A stretch of 64,000 nucleotides of DNA from positions 2,232,001-2,296,000 of the forward strand of contig CBDCLS010000005.1 in NCBI GenBank assembly GCA_965218775.1, given 5' to 3'. Shown here piece by piece: positions 7,849-17,850 of this stretch. Source of the DNA: CAUZIZ01 sp965218775. GTDB taxonomy: Bacteria > Acidobacteriota > UBA6911 > RPQK01 > JAJDTT01. The translations under genes and the position numbers were made by a program. How positions within the stretch are numbered: position 1 is the first letter of the stretch; each line of letters begins with the position of its first letter. Below the pieces are notes generated by a model, which saw only the letters and a program-made list of their open reading frames with translations, was not told where the DNA came from and searched no databases.

Positions 7849-9948
7849 CCTCGATTTCCACGGTACTGGAAAGGACTAACATTTTTTAAGGGTAGCCGTT
7901 GAGTCGGTTAGTCAAATCGAAGGACCAGAGTTTTGCCGCCAAACCAAGGCATGGGCGTGGGATCATCACCCAGGCCCGAGGCGACCAAGTAGGGGTTATG
8001 GGCGCGCTTATCGAGGTGGACGGTGACTTGCTGCTCTTGGATCTGGACCCGGGCCGAGACGTCGAGGAGATTTCGGAAGATCTTTTTGGCTTGAGCCCGC
8101 TGATATTCGCGACCAATCTTCTCGGCCATGAGTCGATATAGGGAGCTGGCCATGAGGGTGATCTGGAGGTCAAAATCCACTTTGAGTCCCACCATCGAAG
8201 AGAGCGCGTCCAGGTGAAAGAACTGGATGGCTTCGGAGATGCCATTTTCGATGAGCATGCGTTGGGCATAGCGGGTGATCAGAGTCGAGGGGGCGCGGCG
8301 CAGATGGTTGGTCAGTAGGACGGTCGGTTCTTCGTGACCGAGTTCCATGAGGGTGAGCTGGCGCAGGGGACCTTCGTAATGTTTCAGGACGATCCGCTGG
8401 TCCAGGACTTTGGGGGTGCGAAAGATCCGAGTCAGGGCGGGTAAGGTGATGCGGTGCCAGGCGGAGGCGGGGCGGCTCCAGATCTGGCCCAGCATTTTTT
8501 GGGAGCGGCGGCGCAGGGTGATAAAGCCAATGCCCTGTTGGTTGAGGCGGTTCAGATGAGCATAGGTGGTCAACTGGGAATCGAAGACGAGTTCGGCCGG
8601 AGGCTGACCGCTGTGTTGGTGCCAGAACTGGACGAAGCGTTGCACCTCGTCGGCTCGATCGGCCCGGGGGACACCCGCATTGGCGTAGCATAAGACACGC
8701 TCGGTGGCGTCCCGAGCCAAAAAAACGAGGATGCCTTTTTGGCTGCGGCTGCGGGAAGAGACATAGTGTTTGTCCAAAGGTTCCTGCTGGCTATTGGCGG
8801 GGACGGTGTGAAAGTCCAGATCGAAGGAAGAGCCCCGGGGCAGGCCGGCGGCTTGGACCTGCTCAAACCAGGCTCCCATGAGGCGCAGGTTGGCGCGTCG
8901 GTCGACCCGGGAGCTGTAGGCGGCCAGGTAGGAGCGCTTGGGCACCACATTGAGACCGGCAAAAAGGGCGATGCCCTCGTCAAAGACCCGATCCATGACA
9001 TGACTTTTTCTTTCGATGCCCAGCAGCTTCAGAGCCAGCAGGGTGCGCACGGCCTGCTCGGCGGGAATCATTTGGGAGCCGGGAAGGCGGGGGGGCTGCA
9101 GCACCGCCCCGAGATCGATCGATCGCATCAGCGGGACGAACAGAAACAGACCGCCGACCCGGGTGCGAAAGCTGCGCGGGGCCAGATTGATCTGCCGCAC
9201 GTCGGCGATGGCTGCTGCTTCGGGCTTGAGGGTGGCGGGGCGTTGCTCATCCCGACGCCGGGGCAGTCGGGCGAAGCCCTCCTCTCGCAGCAGGATCGAT
9301 AACGCATTGATGCTGATGGAATGGCCGGCGGCGGCCAACTCGCGTTGGATATCGTAGACCGAGAGGTTTCGCTTGCGCAGGGCGACGGCCCGTTCCCGCA
9401 CCCGATCGCGGGCGGGCGCCGCTTGAGGCCCCCGGCGAATCGCCTGAAAGAAGCGGGCGCGCTTGCTGAGATCATGGCGAAACTGATGACAGAGGACGCG
9501 GAAGGCTCCTGGGGAATAGCCGAAGCGAGTGGCGACCTGCTGCGAGGGCAAGCCTTCGACGAAAAAGCAGCGCAAGGCCTCATACTGGCGCTGCAGAGGC
9601 GATTCGGGGGCCAGGAAGAATTGGGCCTCCGGAACGGTCGGTCGGGTGTCATTAGTTAGTCCATTCCGATTACTGTATTCCAAACTATAACTATACTAGA
9701 TATGAATGACAGAAAATGCTCAGCCTTTGATAGGGTTCTATTCTGCCTCATATCCAGACTTTTCTAGCATTCGCGTGGGGATCGTCCCTTGATCAGGTTT
9801 TAGGTATAGGATTACCTCTCTATCCAAATAGGTACTTCTATTTACTAACGTAGGTGGAAACACAGCAGGCGCAAGTCGCGCCGATCAAGGATTCTGGCGG
9901 GGGGCTCGAAGCGGAAAGGCGTCATTTGTACTGCCGTGGAAATCGAGG
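7849..9948 (-). mobile_element. 2100-bp insertion sequence, copy 1 (CTAG target)
   Basis: The ends carry the inverted repeat CCTCGATTTCCACGG, and CTAG lies directly outside both ends (7845-7848 and 9949-9952). The copy at 39563-41662 has the same length, the same ends and an identical transposase, in the opposite orientation. The 4-bp CTAG fits a YTAR-type target duplication. The right flank is the 3' part of an IS1380 transposase and the left flank is unrelated, which is explained by an inversion between the two copies. Confidence 0.92.
7908..9683 (-). CDS. DDE transposase of the 2100-bp IS, copy 1
   Basis: 591 residues from a TTG start; no better start is visible in frame. The N-terminal half has helix-turn-helix-like segments (SQQVATRFGYSPGAFRVL and NLSVYDIQRELAAAGH). 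The C-terminal half has a plausible DDE triad: SSFDLDFHTVP, LVFDSQLTTY and LIENGISEAIQFF. The size and architecture are unlike the compact IS4 or IS5 enzymes, and I cannot assign an IS family with confidence. The protein is identical to that at 39828-41603, which indicates recent duplication. The 265 bp between the start codon and the IS end are non-coding and AT-rich near the gene. Confidence 0.85.
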   Translation of the reverse strand: MEYSNRNGLTNDTRPTVPEAQFFLAPESPLQRQYEALRCFFVEGLPSQQVATRFGYSPGAFRVLCHQFRHDLSKRARFFQAIRRGPQAAPARDRVRERAVALRKRNLSVYDIQRELAAAGHSISINALSILLREEGFARLPRRRDEQRPATLKPEAAAIADVRQINLAPRSFRTRVGGLFLFVPLMRSIDLGAVLQPPRLPGSQMIPAEQAVRTLLALKLLGIERKSHVMDRVFDEGIALFAGLNVVPKRSYLAAYSSRVDRRANLRLMGAWFEQVQAAGLPRGSSFDLDFHTVPANSQQEPLDKHYVSSRSRSQKGILVFLARDATERVLCYANAGVPRADRADEVQRFVQFWHQHSGQPPAELVFDSQLTTYAHLNRLNQQGIGFITLRRRSQKMLGQIWSRPASAWHRITLPALTRIFRTPKVLDQRIVLKHYEGPLRQLTLMELGHEEPTVLLTNHLRRAPSTLITRYAQRMLIENGISEAIQFFHLDALSSMVGLKVDFDLQITLMASSLYRLMAEKIGREYQRAQAKKIFRNLLDVSARVQIQEQQVTVHLDKRAHNPYLVASGLGDDPTPMPWFGGKTLVLRFD

Positions 9949-9952
9949 CTAG

Positions 9953-11106
9953 GCTATGAGGATGTCAACGATCATGAGGAGCTCCGGGCAGATCCGCTGA
10001 TGGCGGTGTTGGTCGGCAAGGAAGATCCCTTGGGGAGGGATCGGCGAGCGGAAGCGGATCGAGGCAAGGCGTGTGCGGGCAAGAGCACCCTCAATCGTTT
10101 GGAGTTGTCCTCGGTGACGCAGGATAAATATCGCAAGACGCCGGTGGATGAAGCCGCGGTCGAAGCGTTTTTGGTGGAGCAGTTCATTCGGGTGCGAGGC
10201 GGGAAACCGAAGGAGTTGGTCTTGGACCTGGATGCGACGGATGATCCGCTGCACGGAGAACAGGAGGGTCGTTTCTACCATGGCTACTACCGGTGTTACT
10301 GCTACCTGCCGCTGTATGTGTTTTGCGAGGGGTATGTGCTGGGGGCCAAGCTGCGGGTGTCGAACCTGGATGGCTCCGAAGGAGCGGTCCAGGAGATGGA
10401 GCGGATGGTGGGACAACTGCGGGCGAAGTGGCCGAAGGTCCGCATTACTCTGCGGGCGGACAGCAGCTTTGCCCGCGAGGCGTTGATGAAATGGTGTGAG
10501 GAGCATCGAGTGGATTACGTCTTCGGTCTGGCCCGCAATCAGCGCTTAGAGGGGGCCCTGGAGTCCGAGTTGGAACAGGCCCAGGCACTGCAACAAGCCA
10601 ACGGCAGCAGCGCCCGAGTCTACAAGGACTTTCGTTACCAGACGCGCAAAAGCTGGAGTCAAGAGCGGCGAGTGGTGGGCAAGGCCGAGTACACGGGTAA
10701 GGGATCCAATCCCCGCTTTGTCGTCACCTCGCTGGGAGCGAAGCGGTGGCCCGCCCAAAAGCTGTACGAGGAGCTGTACTGCGCGCGAGGGGAAGCGGAG
10801 AATCGGATTAAGGAGCAGCAGCTAGAGCTGTTTGCCGATCGGACCTCGACGCACCGCATGAAGAGCAATCAGCTGCGCCTGTGGTTTTCCTCGGTGGCTT
10901 ACAATCTGCTGCACACGCTCAGGTGTGTCGCTTTGAAGGGGACCCAGTGGGCGAAGGCGCAATGCCAGACGATTCGCCTCAAACTGTTGAAGATAGGAGG
11001 CCAGATTCGGGTCAGTGTCCGACGGGTGAGCTTGTCGCTGAGCGAGGGTTATCCTTACCAAACACTCTACGCCCAAACCTTGGCCCAGCTTCAACAGCTC
11101 GGCTGA
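9953..11106 (+). pseudogene. IS1380-family transposase, 3' part
   Basis: The reading frame enters as LGYEDVNDHEE, which continues the protein seen intact at 33894-35291 from about residue 81 onward. It keeps all three catalytic segments: DLDATDDP, LRADSSFA and GEAENRIKE. It is nearly identical to the intact paralog, with scattered substitutions such as Q to E and I to M. Without the first ~80 residues it is unlikely to be active. The missing 5' part lies at 41667-41907 and carries its own +1 frameshift. Confidence 0.9.
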
Positions 11107-11303
11107 GCGGAGGCAAACCGGAAATCCCAACCATCTGCAACTGAGGCGGCTGAGGTGTGTCTGAAAAACCGGTTTTCCGCCTTCAACATAGGTGTCACCA
11201 AGCTCTCGCACTCTACAGTGCCCTCAACTGAGACTTCGGCTCAAACCAGAGTCGAAAAATCGACTAAAATCAGCCTTTCTGCTTTCACTATGAGAAATCC
11301 GGG
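9953..11303 (+). mobile_element. IS1380-family element, 3' part (other part at 41667-42001)
   Basis: The fragment starts at the CTAG target of the 2100-bp IS and ends with the IS1380 terminal repeat (reverse complement CCCGGATTTCTCA). Its 1351 bp, the 4-bp target and the 335 bp at 41667-42001 total 1690 bp, exactly the length of the intact element at 33800-35489. CTAG at 11304-11307 matches CTAA at 42002-42005 except for one base, fitting a slightly mutated target duplication. Confidence 0.9.
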
Positions 11304-11415
11304 CTAGACCGGATTTCAGTCTCAAGGGTTCTTCGCCATGAACAGCGCCCGATCCGAAGAGTACGCACGTCCCCAGCACCACGTGCAACCATTGCCGAAA
11401 CCCACATCGTGTCAC
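11304..11415 (-). pseudogene. 5' end of split secreted propeller gene (family P, member 3; body at 42002-43588)
   Basis: A GTG at 11415 has AAGGAGG 8 nt upstream. The frame encodes VTRCGFRQW followed by a hydrophobic signal core (LHVVLGTCVLFGSGA) and EEPLRLKSGL, and stops being gene sequence at the CTAG target of the IS1380 element. Joined to 42002 it continues LKQLFIDERFLAERHGVEL, which aligns with AKQVFIDGRFIESSHEVEL of the member at 43744. The reconstructed protein is about 564 residues. It begins 17 nt after the stop of the propeller gene at 11433, so the two formed an operon. Confidence 0.88.
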
Positions 11416-11432
11416 TCGAAGATCCTCCTTTT

Positions 11433-13052
11433 TCATCGGATCTGGAAGGCGAAGATGGTCGCGTGCCGCGCCCGGAATCGGAGCCGGACGGACTGCCCTT
11501 TGAATTCCCCGAGTCCGCCGCCCTTCCAGGTGACCCTGTGCTGCTGACTGTCGCCGACGACTGGCTGGCAGTCCTCGTACGAGAAACCGGCAAAGGGACC
11601 GGGCTTGCCCTCGAACTCATGGTAGCGGACCCTGCCTTCCGAATCTCGAAGCGTGTACAGCGTCAGGGGGATGGTGGTGGGAAGCACCTCGACCACCAGC
11701 TCATCAGAAACATCGGCGTTGACGAGGAGCTCGTCTCCCTCGATCAATAGAGGGCGGGTGAGAAAGGCCCCTCCGCCTCTATCGGCGCGCAGTCCCATCA
11801 AGCGGTCCATCGGTACGCGGGCCAGTCCTATCTTGTTCATCCGCCGCTCGGGCGGCATCGTGCGCCAATTCCGAGCGTTGTGCGCGTATCGGGCGCCGCC
11901 GTAGTAGAAGGAGATCCAGTCACCCTGGGCAACCGCCTGGGAAAACCAGGTGATCATGTCATCGAAATCGCCGGGTGATCCTCGGGGGATGAAGGGCTCG
12001 TCCGGGAAGGGATGCTCCCAGCGAATCCCGTCTCGGCTGGTGATCAGGTGGACCTCTACCTCTCCTCTCTGGTCGTTCTCCAGCATCTGGGGGAGTCCGA
12101 AGTAGATGCCCTGGTGGTAGAAGATCATCATGCTCTCCACCTCCGGCCATCGCCCTGCCATGGGATTGAAGACGGTCTGCCGCGGCGTCCAGTCGATCAG
12201 GTCGGAACTCTCCTGGCGGACGATGTACCGTCCCCCGCCGGCGGTTTCGTACAGCTGCCGGTGAAAAAGCACATAGCGATCCAGTTTCGGATCCCAGAGG
12301 CAGGCCGGATTGCCTCCGCCCGCGCCCTCCAGGATTCCGCCTGGAGCCATATGCCAGGTCTTGCCGTCAGCACTGTAGGCCACCCCCGCCCACCTGCGAA
12401 TCCGGTTGGTGCCGTCCCGCCAGTGGGGAAGACCAACGGCCCAGAAACGCCGCTCCGCGGGCTGAGGGCGGGGATCCTGAATGATGTGAATCGCTCCCCA
12501 GACCGGCTTGCCATAGGGTTCCACGCGGCAAACGTTGTTGGCCTTGCTGCCCCCGTACTCCACCAGTCCCAGAAGTGGTTTCTCGAAGTGGATGCCGTCT
12601 CGGCTCTGGGCAAAGCCGATGACGTTCCCGCCGGTTTCCTGCTCAATCTGATACCAGAGGATGAAAGACCCGGACTGCGGGTCGTAAACGGCCGCCGTGG
12701 GAAAGCTTCCGGCGCTCCTCCGTGCCGTTTCCTCCCAGGCCTGATCAGGTTCCAGGATAGGGTTTGCAGCATGTTTTCTGACCCGGTACTGAACCCGTCG
12801 GAGCTGCCACCAGTCGGCCAGGACATGGTTGTCCACCAGGAGCTGAATCTGCTGACCGACGCGCAGAGCCGCCTCCGATTCGACGACTTCCGGAGGTTCG
12901 AACCGGGTGGGCATCTCATCAGCGGACAGGGGCTGGGGAGTCTTTGTCTGACTTTCTGCAGCAGAGTGTCCCAAAGCCGCCGAACACAAGAGGAACGGTA
13001 TCCATCGTCTGCGACGCCTTGAGCCAGCCAGTCTCACCTTCTGTCTTCGCAT
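11433..13052 (-). CDS. secreted glycosyl-hydrolase-like beta-propeller protein (family P, member 2)
   Basis: 539 residues from the ATG at 13052; the frame is open further upstream, but MRRQKVRLAGSRRRRR followed by a hydrophobic stretch is a convincing export signal. It shares the family motifs: LLVDNHVLADWW, FILWYQIEQ, FAQSRDGIHFEKP, GLVEYGGSKANNVC, YSADGKTW and SRDGIRWEHP, plus a C-terminal tail ending IFAFQI. These fit a GH32/GH43-like propeller acting outside the cytoplasm on a carbohydrate not identifiable from sequence. Its stop overlaps the start region of the split paralog at 11415, so before the inversion it was the first gene of a three-paralog run. Confidence 0.75.
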   Translation of the reverse strand: MRRQKVRLAGSRRRRRWIPFLLCSAALGHSAAESQTKTPQPLSADEMPTRFEPPEVVESEAALRVGQQIQLLVDNHVLADWWQLRRVQYRVRKHAANPILEPDQAWEETARRSAGSFPTAAVYDPQSGSFILWYQIEQETGGNVIGFAQSRDGIHFEKPLLGLVEYGGSKANNVCRVEPYGKPVWGAIHIIQDPRPQPAERRFWAVGLPHWRDGTNRIRRWAGVAYSADGKTWHMAPGGILEGAGGGNPACLWDPKLDRYVLFHRQLYETAGGGRYIVRQESSDLIDWTPRQTVFNPMAGRWPEVESMMIFYHQGIYFGLPQMLENDQRGEVEVHLITSRDGIRWEHPFPDEPFIPRGSPGDFDDMITWFSQAVAQGDWISFYYGGARYAHNARNWRTMPPERRMNKIGLARVPMDRLMGLRADRGGGAFLTRPLLIEGDELLVNADVSDELVVEVLPTTIPLTLYTLRDSEGRVRYHEFEGKPGPFAGFSYEDCQPVVGDSQQHRVTWKGGGLGEFKGQSVRLRFRARHATIFAFQIR

Positions 13053-13768
13053 GGGAGCCACTCGACTATCTCTTTCCGATCCCGGCCAGGGTACACTCAG
13101 CTGCAAAGTGCTCACAAGCACCCGTTTACAGACCCAGAAGAACCTCCACCTCTGGGCTCCTCAGGCGACCATCATCCGACCGAGGGAGGCTACCTTGTCT
13201 GATCCCATCCCAGACCCCTGCCCACAGCAGAGTATCATCTTGAAAAGAGCTACGATGAAGCCATTCCGCTGCCTGATACTGGACCACATATCATCCTAGA
13301 GGCCCGCGGGGGAGCGGCCAGTGGGTTGTGCAATCGTGGAATTAGCTGCTAGCTGGTGCATTCTGAGAATTTTGCTCTCACATTTGTCTGGAAGTGTCGG
13401 TTCGATGGGATGACGCTTCCGAAGGTTCACGAGCGGGTCCGGTTGGCGAAGAGGCAGTACCCGCTTTCGGCTAGGGCAGCGGGTCCCCTCTGCGGTGTTT
13501 TCAGGGGTCGATTCTAGAGAGGCCACTTCAGCGGCATCCGCGTTTACCCTTGCCTCCAGCACTCAGGAAATCGGTGAATCCTGAAGGGATTGCGGATTGT
13601 AGCCCAGGGTTTCCGAACCTGGGTGACAGAACTCCTCCGCCGATTCCAACTCTGAAGGAGTTGCGTAACAATCCAGCTAGAAGCGTGACCTCTGAGATCA
13701 GACGACCTTGTAGCTCCCGATACATAGGTTACATTTTCTCCCGGGCACATGGGTGACACTTTTTGGAG
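13053..13768. other. intergenic, no gene recognised
   Basis: About 700 bp upstream of the propeller gene. I see no convincing reading frame. The last part (13727-13768) reads like the outer end of an IS481-type element, with a TAGGTTACATTTT-like sequence and a CATGGGTGACAC-like sequence, consistent with the transposase remnant that follows. Confidence 0.5.
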
Positions 13769-14190
13769 TCATGGGTTTTCATTGTGCCGTGCTTTTTGTC
13801 TCAATCGTTTGACCGGGAGTACCCGTTGGATGCGTTCATCAAAGAGGCCAAGTTCCAGGTGCTCGAAGTAGATGGCCCACTGCTCCTCTCCCACGGGTTT
13901 TAAGCCAATCTGCTGTCCCCACAACGTCTCAGTCAGCCGGATGTCTTTGCCCTTCCACTTGATCTGGCCGCCCTTGCGCACCCTGCGCTTCTCCCACTCA
14001 TCGGGATAGCCTCTTTGCTCCGGCAACCGAGCAGGGTACTCCCGAGAAGCAGGCTGATAAAAGCTCCTCGGCGGCCGTTCTGTTGCGGACGACCGGGTTC
14101 GATTCGTTGCAGGTCGATTCCCAGTCGGACCCACCAGACCGCCAGTTCGCTGAGCCCTCCCAGGGTTCTAGATTCGAGGACGCCGTCGTT
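13769..14190 (-). pseudogene. IS481-type transposase remnant, C-terminal part
   Basis: Read from 14190 downward, one frame gives GGLSELAVWWVRLGIDLQRI then PGRPQQNGR, the integrase-core region around the catalytic glutamate. After a short internal deletion and frameshift a second frame gives YPDEWEKRRVRKGGQIKWKG, RLTETLWGQQIGLKPV and FEHLELGLFDERIQRVLPVK, the conserved C-terminus of this transposase group. The N-terminal two thirds are missing. It is a dead element end. Confidence 0.75.
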
Positions 14191-14201
14191 TCCGGTAGGG
14201 A

Positions 14202-14430
14202 ATGTCTGCGACGGCAACCTACCGGCCCCGCCATCCCGAGAGGACCCCCTTCTACCAGTGTCTGGAGGACTACTGGGAGGAGTTCAAGCAGAGCTACCCC
14301 TATTTCTATGAAGCGAAGTATGGGCCCTGGCGTCTGGTGGTGGAGAGGGCCGTCGAGCGCTTCCTCCAATGTGGGATCCTTCGTCACGGATTTGCCCGCC
14401 TGCGCTGTTTCTGCCCCTTTTCTCTCTCTT
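14202..14430 (+). pseudogene. IS91-type transposase remnant, N-terminal part
   Basis: The frame from the ATG at 14202 reads YRPRHPERTPFYQCLEDYWE, EAKYGPWRLVVERAVERFLQ and CGILRHGFARLRC, the zinc-binding N-terminus of IS91-like rolling-circle transposases. Homology ends abruptly after GFARLRC, where DACGHEYLLAFSC would be expected. It is therefore a truncated fragment lacking the catalytic tyrosines. It abuts the IS481 remnant on the opposite strand. Confidence 0.72.
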
Positions 14431-14975
14431 GGGTCGCTTCCACCCTCCCTCCTAGAACTCGATCTAAAAAGGAAAGTCCTATTGATTCTCTCGGAGTAAG
14501 ACACCAGACCCAGGAATGGTGGCACCATTTGAGAACCTGTTCATCAATGTGATTAGCCACCCTCGCCCCAGCTGCAGCTACGGTCGGAAGGTACTAGGGA
14601 GTGCTCGCCTTTGCAGCCCAGAGGTCTTGTGCCGCGTTTGCTGGTTTGACTTGGCATGAGCCTACAACTGTTCGCTGTCTGCGAAAGTGGGACACAACGG
14701 GACGGAAAGCTAAGAGAGAGTTGAAGAGGCTGAGAACGATTTCGTGTCTTACGTTCTGAGCTTGTTAATTTGACAACGCCCGCTTCCTAGTTTCATTTCC
14801 AGAAACACGCCGCAGCTGATTCCGCCCGAAGCCCTTTGACCTCGATTCGTTAGAGTCGCCCTTGCGATATTCCGGCGTCTTATCTGTGAAAAACGTAAGA
14901 TAAGAAGACGCGCTGCTCAAAAAACTCCCAAGGGGGCAGTTATGCTCCGCAAATCGATTCCAATCGGAAAGTGAT
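14431..14975. other. intergenic, no gene recognised
   Basis: About 540 bp between the IS91 remnant and the degraded secreted-protein gene. No convincing coding frame, RNA or repeat was found by eye. Confidence 0.4.
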
Positions 14976-15894
14976 ATGACAGATTCCCGATCTTGGTTCA
15001 TCCTTGCGACGTTGGCTATTACCTGGAGCGCATGGTCTCAGTCCACTGGTGTCTGGGCCGCGCCGCCACAAACGGTACGGGAGTATATATGGGCCTGGTC
15101 GCACGAAGCGGGCGTGTACAACGGCAATTATGGATTGCCTGGCAACTCACGGATCACGCCGGTCGAGGGCGCGCACTTCCTCGGCGTGCCAAATATCATC
15201 TTCATCCGTTACCACGCCAGAAGGGAGCCGCCGTTCCAACAGTACGCCATTCCCTTCAAAAGCCTGGAGCGTGTGGTGTGGTCGATCACCGGCGCAAGTG
15301 GTGTCACGTCGCCCGAAGAACGCTAGCATGTACTGAAGCTCGCCCAGGATATGCGAACATGACGGGCGTCTTTATGGACGATTTTTTCACTTTGATGTCG
15401 GACGTCCGCTCCCCGACGGACAACCGCTGGCGGCAATGACGGTCGCACAGCTGCGCGAGTTCCGCAAACAGATGCGCGTGGCCGGTCGTCGGCTTGACTT
15501 GGGCGTGACGCTTTACACGCACCAGCTCGACGAGCGGATCTTACCGCATCTGGAGTTGTGCGACACCGTTTCGCTGTGGACGTGGCGAGCGCCGGAGCTG
15601 GCCAACTTGGAGACCAACTTCGCCAAGTACGAAAAGCTGGTGCCGCGCGGCAAGAAAAGGCTGCTGGGCCTGTACATGTGGGACTTCGGCAATCGGCGGC
15701 CGATGCCGCTCGAGTCGATGAGGATGCAGTGCGAGCAGGCACTCCGTTGGCTGCACGAAGGCCGTATCGACGGCATGATCTTTCTGGCCACCAACATCTG
15801 CGACCCGAACTTGGAAACGGTCGAGTGGTCGCGCAGGTGGATCGCCGAGCACGGCGGCGAACCTCTCAAGGTGCGAGAAGATGTCGGCCAATAG
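14976..15894 (+). pseudogene. secreted protein of unknown function, frameshifted
   Basis: The gene starts with a signal peptide (MTDSRSWFILATLAITWSAW...GVWA) and continues with HEAGVYNGNYGLPGN and HFLGVPNIIFIRYHARREPP up to a TAG at 15324-15326. The same protein then continues in a second frame as NMTGVFMDDFFTLMSDVRSP (about 15359-15415) and in a third as AAMTVAQLREFRKQMRVAGR through to WIAEHGGEPLKVREDVG. A stop and two frameshifts thus break one ~300-residue gene. The DDFF and GLYMWDFGNR segments suggest a TIM-barrel-like glycan enzyme, as an inference only. Sequencing error is the alternative. Confidence 0.7.
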
Positions 15895-15960
15895 GGTCAC
15901 GACCCCCGTTCCCTCGGGTGTTAGTGGTACCAGAGATACTCTGACTCCTTCATGTTCTCT

Positions 15961-16827
15961 TCATCCCAGTTTGGCTTCCTCCTGCAATTGGTAGAGCGAC
16001 TTCCACAATCCAGTGTACGAGGGGATGAGCGGGGCAGGGCCGCCGAAACGGGCGAAACGAGCTGGCTTGCCGCGCAGCATCTGGATGTTAATGTAGGCTG
16101 AGTGGGACGTCATCTCACCGAAGTAGATTGGATAGCAGTCTGCTGCCTGGAATTCATAGATCAGCGTGCGGCGTGGTTCGTCCGACAGATTAGGGAGGGA
16201 AGCATGAGGTGTAAGGCCATGCAGAAGGATGGCGCTACCCGAAGGCGCAGCCAGCGGAAGCGGCTGTCCGAAGCGGCCTCCGCTGAGATCCTCGGTGATC
16301 ATGCCCGCGAACTGGCCGTCGGCCCCGGTGTGGTCGAAGAAATGGGTGTGATGCCTGGGTAGGACCTGCAGACAGCCATTTTTTCCCGTGGCGTCGTCGA
16401 CATAGATCAGTACGGCCACCTGATCGTCGTTGGTCGAGGGATAGTAGGCCATGTCCTGATGCCACTCCACCACGGATCCCACCCGAGCCGGTTTCATGTT
16501 GATTTTGCTGGACTTGTGCGCAATGTTGGGGCCGATCAAGGCCTCTAGGCAATTGAGCAGGCGGGGCTCAGAACCGATCTGGCGAAAGGTCTCGTGCTTG
16601 TCGAAGGGTTCGTAGATTCGCCGTGGCACCTGATGCCCATCCAGCAGTTCGGGCTCCAGTTCCAAGACATCGCTCCAGTCATCGCTGGCCAGCGCCGTCT
16701 CCGAGACCTCAAGAATGGCCCGATCGACTTCCGCCATCTCGTCCGCGCCGAAGAACCCTGGCAGGACCAGGTAACCTTCGCGTCGGTAGCTCTCTATTTG
16801 GTCGTCCGACAGACGCGTTACGCTCAC
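15961..16827 (-). CDS. phytanoyl-CoA dioxygenase family protein
   Basis: 288 residues starting at a GTG (16827) with AAGGAGG 5 nt upstream. The fold is the Fe(II)/2-oxoglutarate double-stranded beta helix. The metal-binding HxD is in VVEWHQDMAYYP at about residue 120, the distal histidine is in LLHGLTPHAS, and the 2-oxoglutarate-binding arginine lies in EPRRTLIYEF. The natural substrate is unknown; bacterial PhyH paralogs hydroxylate many small molecules. It lies 59 bp downstream of a broken propeller gene on the same strand. Confidence 0.88.
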   Translation of the reverse strand: MSVTRLSDDQIESYRREGYLVLPGFFGADEMAEVDRAILEVSETALASDDWSDVLELEPELLDGHQVPRRIYEPFDKHETFRQIGSEPRLLNCLEALIGPNIAHKSSKINMKPARVGSVVEWHQDMAYYPSTNDDQVAVLIYVDDATGKNGCLQVLPRHHTHFFDHTGADGQFAGMITEDLSGGRFGQPLPLAAPSGSAILLHGLTPHASLPNLSDEPRRTLIYEFQAADCYPIYFGEMTSHSAYINIQMLRGKPARFARFGGPAPLIPSYTGLWKSLYQLQEEAKLG

Positions 16828-16885
16828 GATTCCTCCTTAAAGAGATTTTCTGGTTTCCCTATGGTCATCTCCAACGCAAAGAGAG

Positions 16886-17560
16886 TCACTCCAGTTTGAA
16901 CGAATAGAGCCTGGCGTTGCCTAGGATGAACTTAAGGCGGATCTCCCGATCACCCACACCTGACAGATCCTGGTTCCCTTCCCAAGAAACTTGCTGATAA
17001 AGATCTCCCTGCTTCAGTGGCAAACAGTTCGATGCCTCAAATCCCGGCAGGGGCTGACCTTCCACATCCTGGACCTCCACCCGCAGATAACCTTCAGCCG
17101 TTGGATTGTTGCTGTAAAGTCCGCTATAAAGCTCTTTGACACTGTCCCGCTCAAAGTTCAAACGTCCCTTTTCATCCCGTTCGTCTGGATCGCTGTCCTC
17201 CCCGTATGCCAGTACAGCAGCTTGTAGCGTCGCTGCGGGTCCGGGTCCCCGGCATCCTTGATTACACAGTGGCTCCAGAGGGACCACTTCAGAAAGATGT
17301 TGTTCTTCTTGGAGCCTCGGAACTCTACCAGTCCCAGGTCCGGCTTCTCCCAGCTCACTCCATCCTTGGAGGTAGCGTAACAGAGATAGTCTTCGATGTA
17401 GGGACGCTTGTGGGTACCAAGCGTGTTGTACCACATCTTGAAAATCTGCTCCTCTTCATCCCAGATCACCGCCCCCGGTTCGAGTGCCAGATACCCTTCC
17501 CACGGACGATCTGGCTTTATCACCGGGTTGTCCCGGGGCCAGAAGGCATTTCCAGAGCGG
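16886..17560 (-). pseudogene. broken beta-propeller protein (family P, member 4)
   Basis: One frame (17560 down to ~17160) reads the N-terminal blades: MIKPDRPWEGY, MWYNTLGTHKR, LCYATSKDGVSWEKPDLGLV and FRGSKKNNIF. A second frame (from ~17160 to 16886) gives the C-terminal tail: GYLRVEVQDVEGQPLPGFEA, then QQVSWEGNQDL and ARLYSFKLE. The central blades are deleted at the frame change, and the signal peptide end is lost at ~17560, where repeat sequence begins. It is most like the member at 1298-2869. Confidence 0.8.
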
Positions 17561-17850
17561 AAAAGACCTCTAGTTTCTACAATCCCAGGGTCGTTGATTG
17601 GACGATTCCGTTAAGAATTTGAATGTCCGCTTTTAGGCGAGGCTGTGTGAAAAGTCCAAAACCTCTTTGATTTAGGGGTTACCCTTCCTACGACGGAGAT
17701 CGTGGCTTACACGCGATCCTATGAAGTCAAAATTTCAAATCCGAAATCATGAATGACTTTTCACACAGCCTCAGGCGGAACCGGTCATTCGATCTCGTCG
17801 AAATCGGCCCGCTCTCTGTGGTATCGGGTGCCGACTCTCAACCAAGCTTC
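17545..17850. repeat. composite repeat carrying MITE family A, copy 1
   Basis: MITE A occupies 17639-17772 (134 bp, with a short internal deletion) with ends GAGGCTGTGTGAAAAGTC and its complement, and AGGC at 17635-17638 and 17773-17776. It sits inside an outer repeat (AATTTGAATGTCCGCTTTT on one side, a CGGTCATTCGAT-type sequence on the other) that is also seen around the other three copies and alone at 22575-22720. Confidence 0.8.

Noticed and set aside
8739..9302. 187-residue frame opposite the 2100-bp IS transposase (also at 40209-40772)
   Set aside because: Low-complexity glycine-rich shadow of the transposase; it duplicates only because the IS does.
12012..13022. 336-residue plus-strand frame opposite the propeller gene
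   Set aside because: No recognisable motifs; the minus strand carries the conserved protein.
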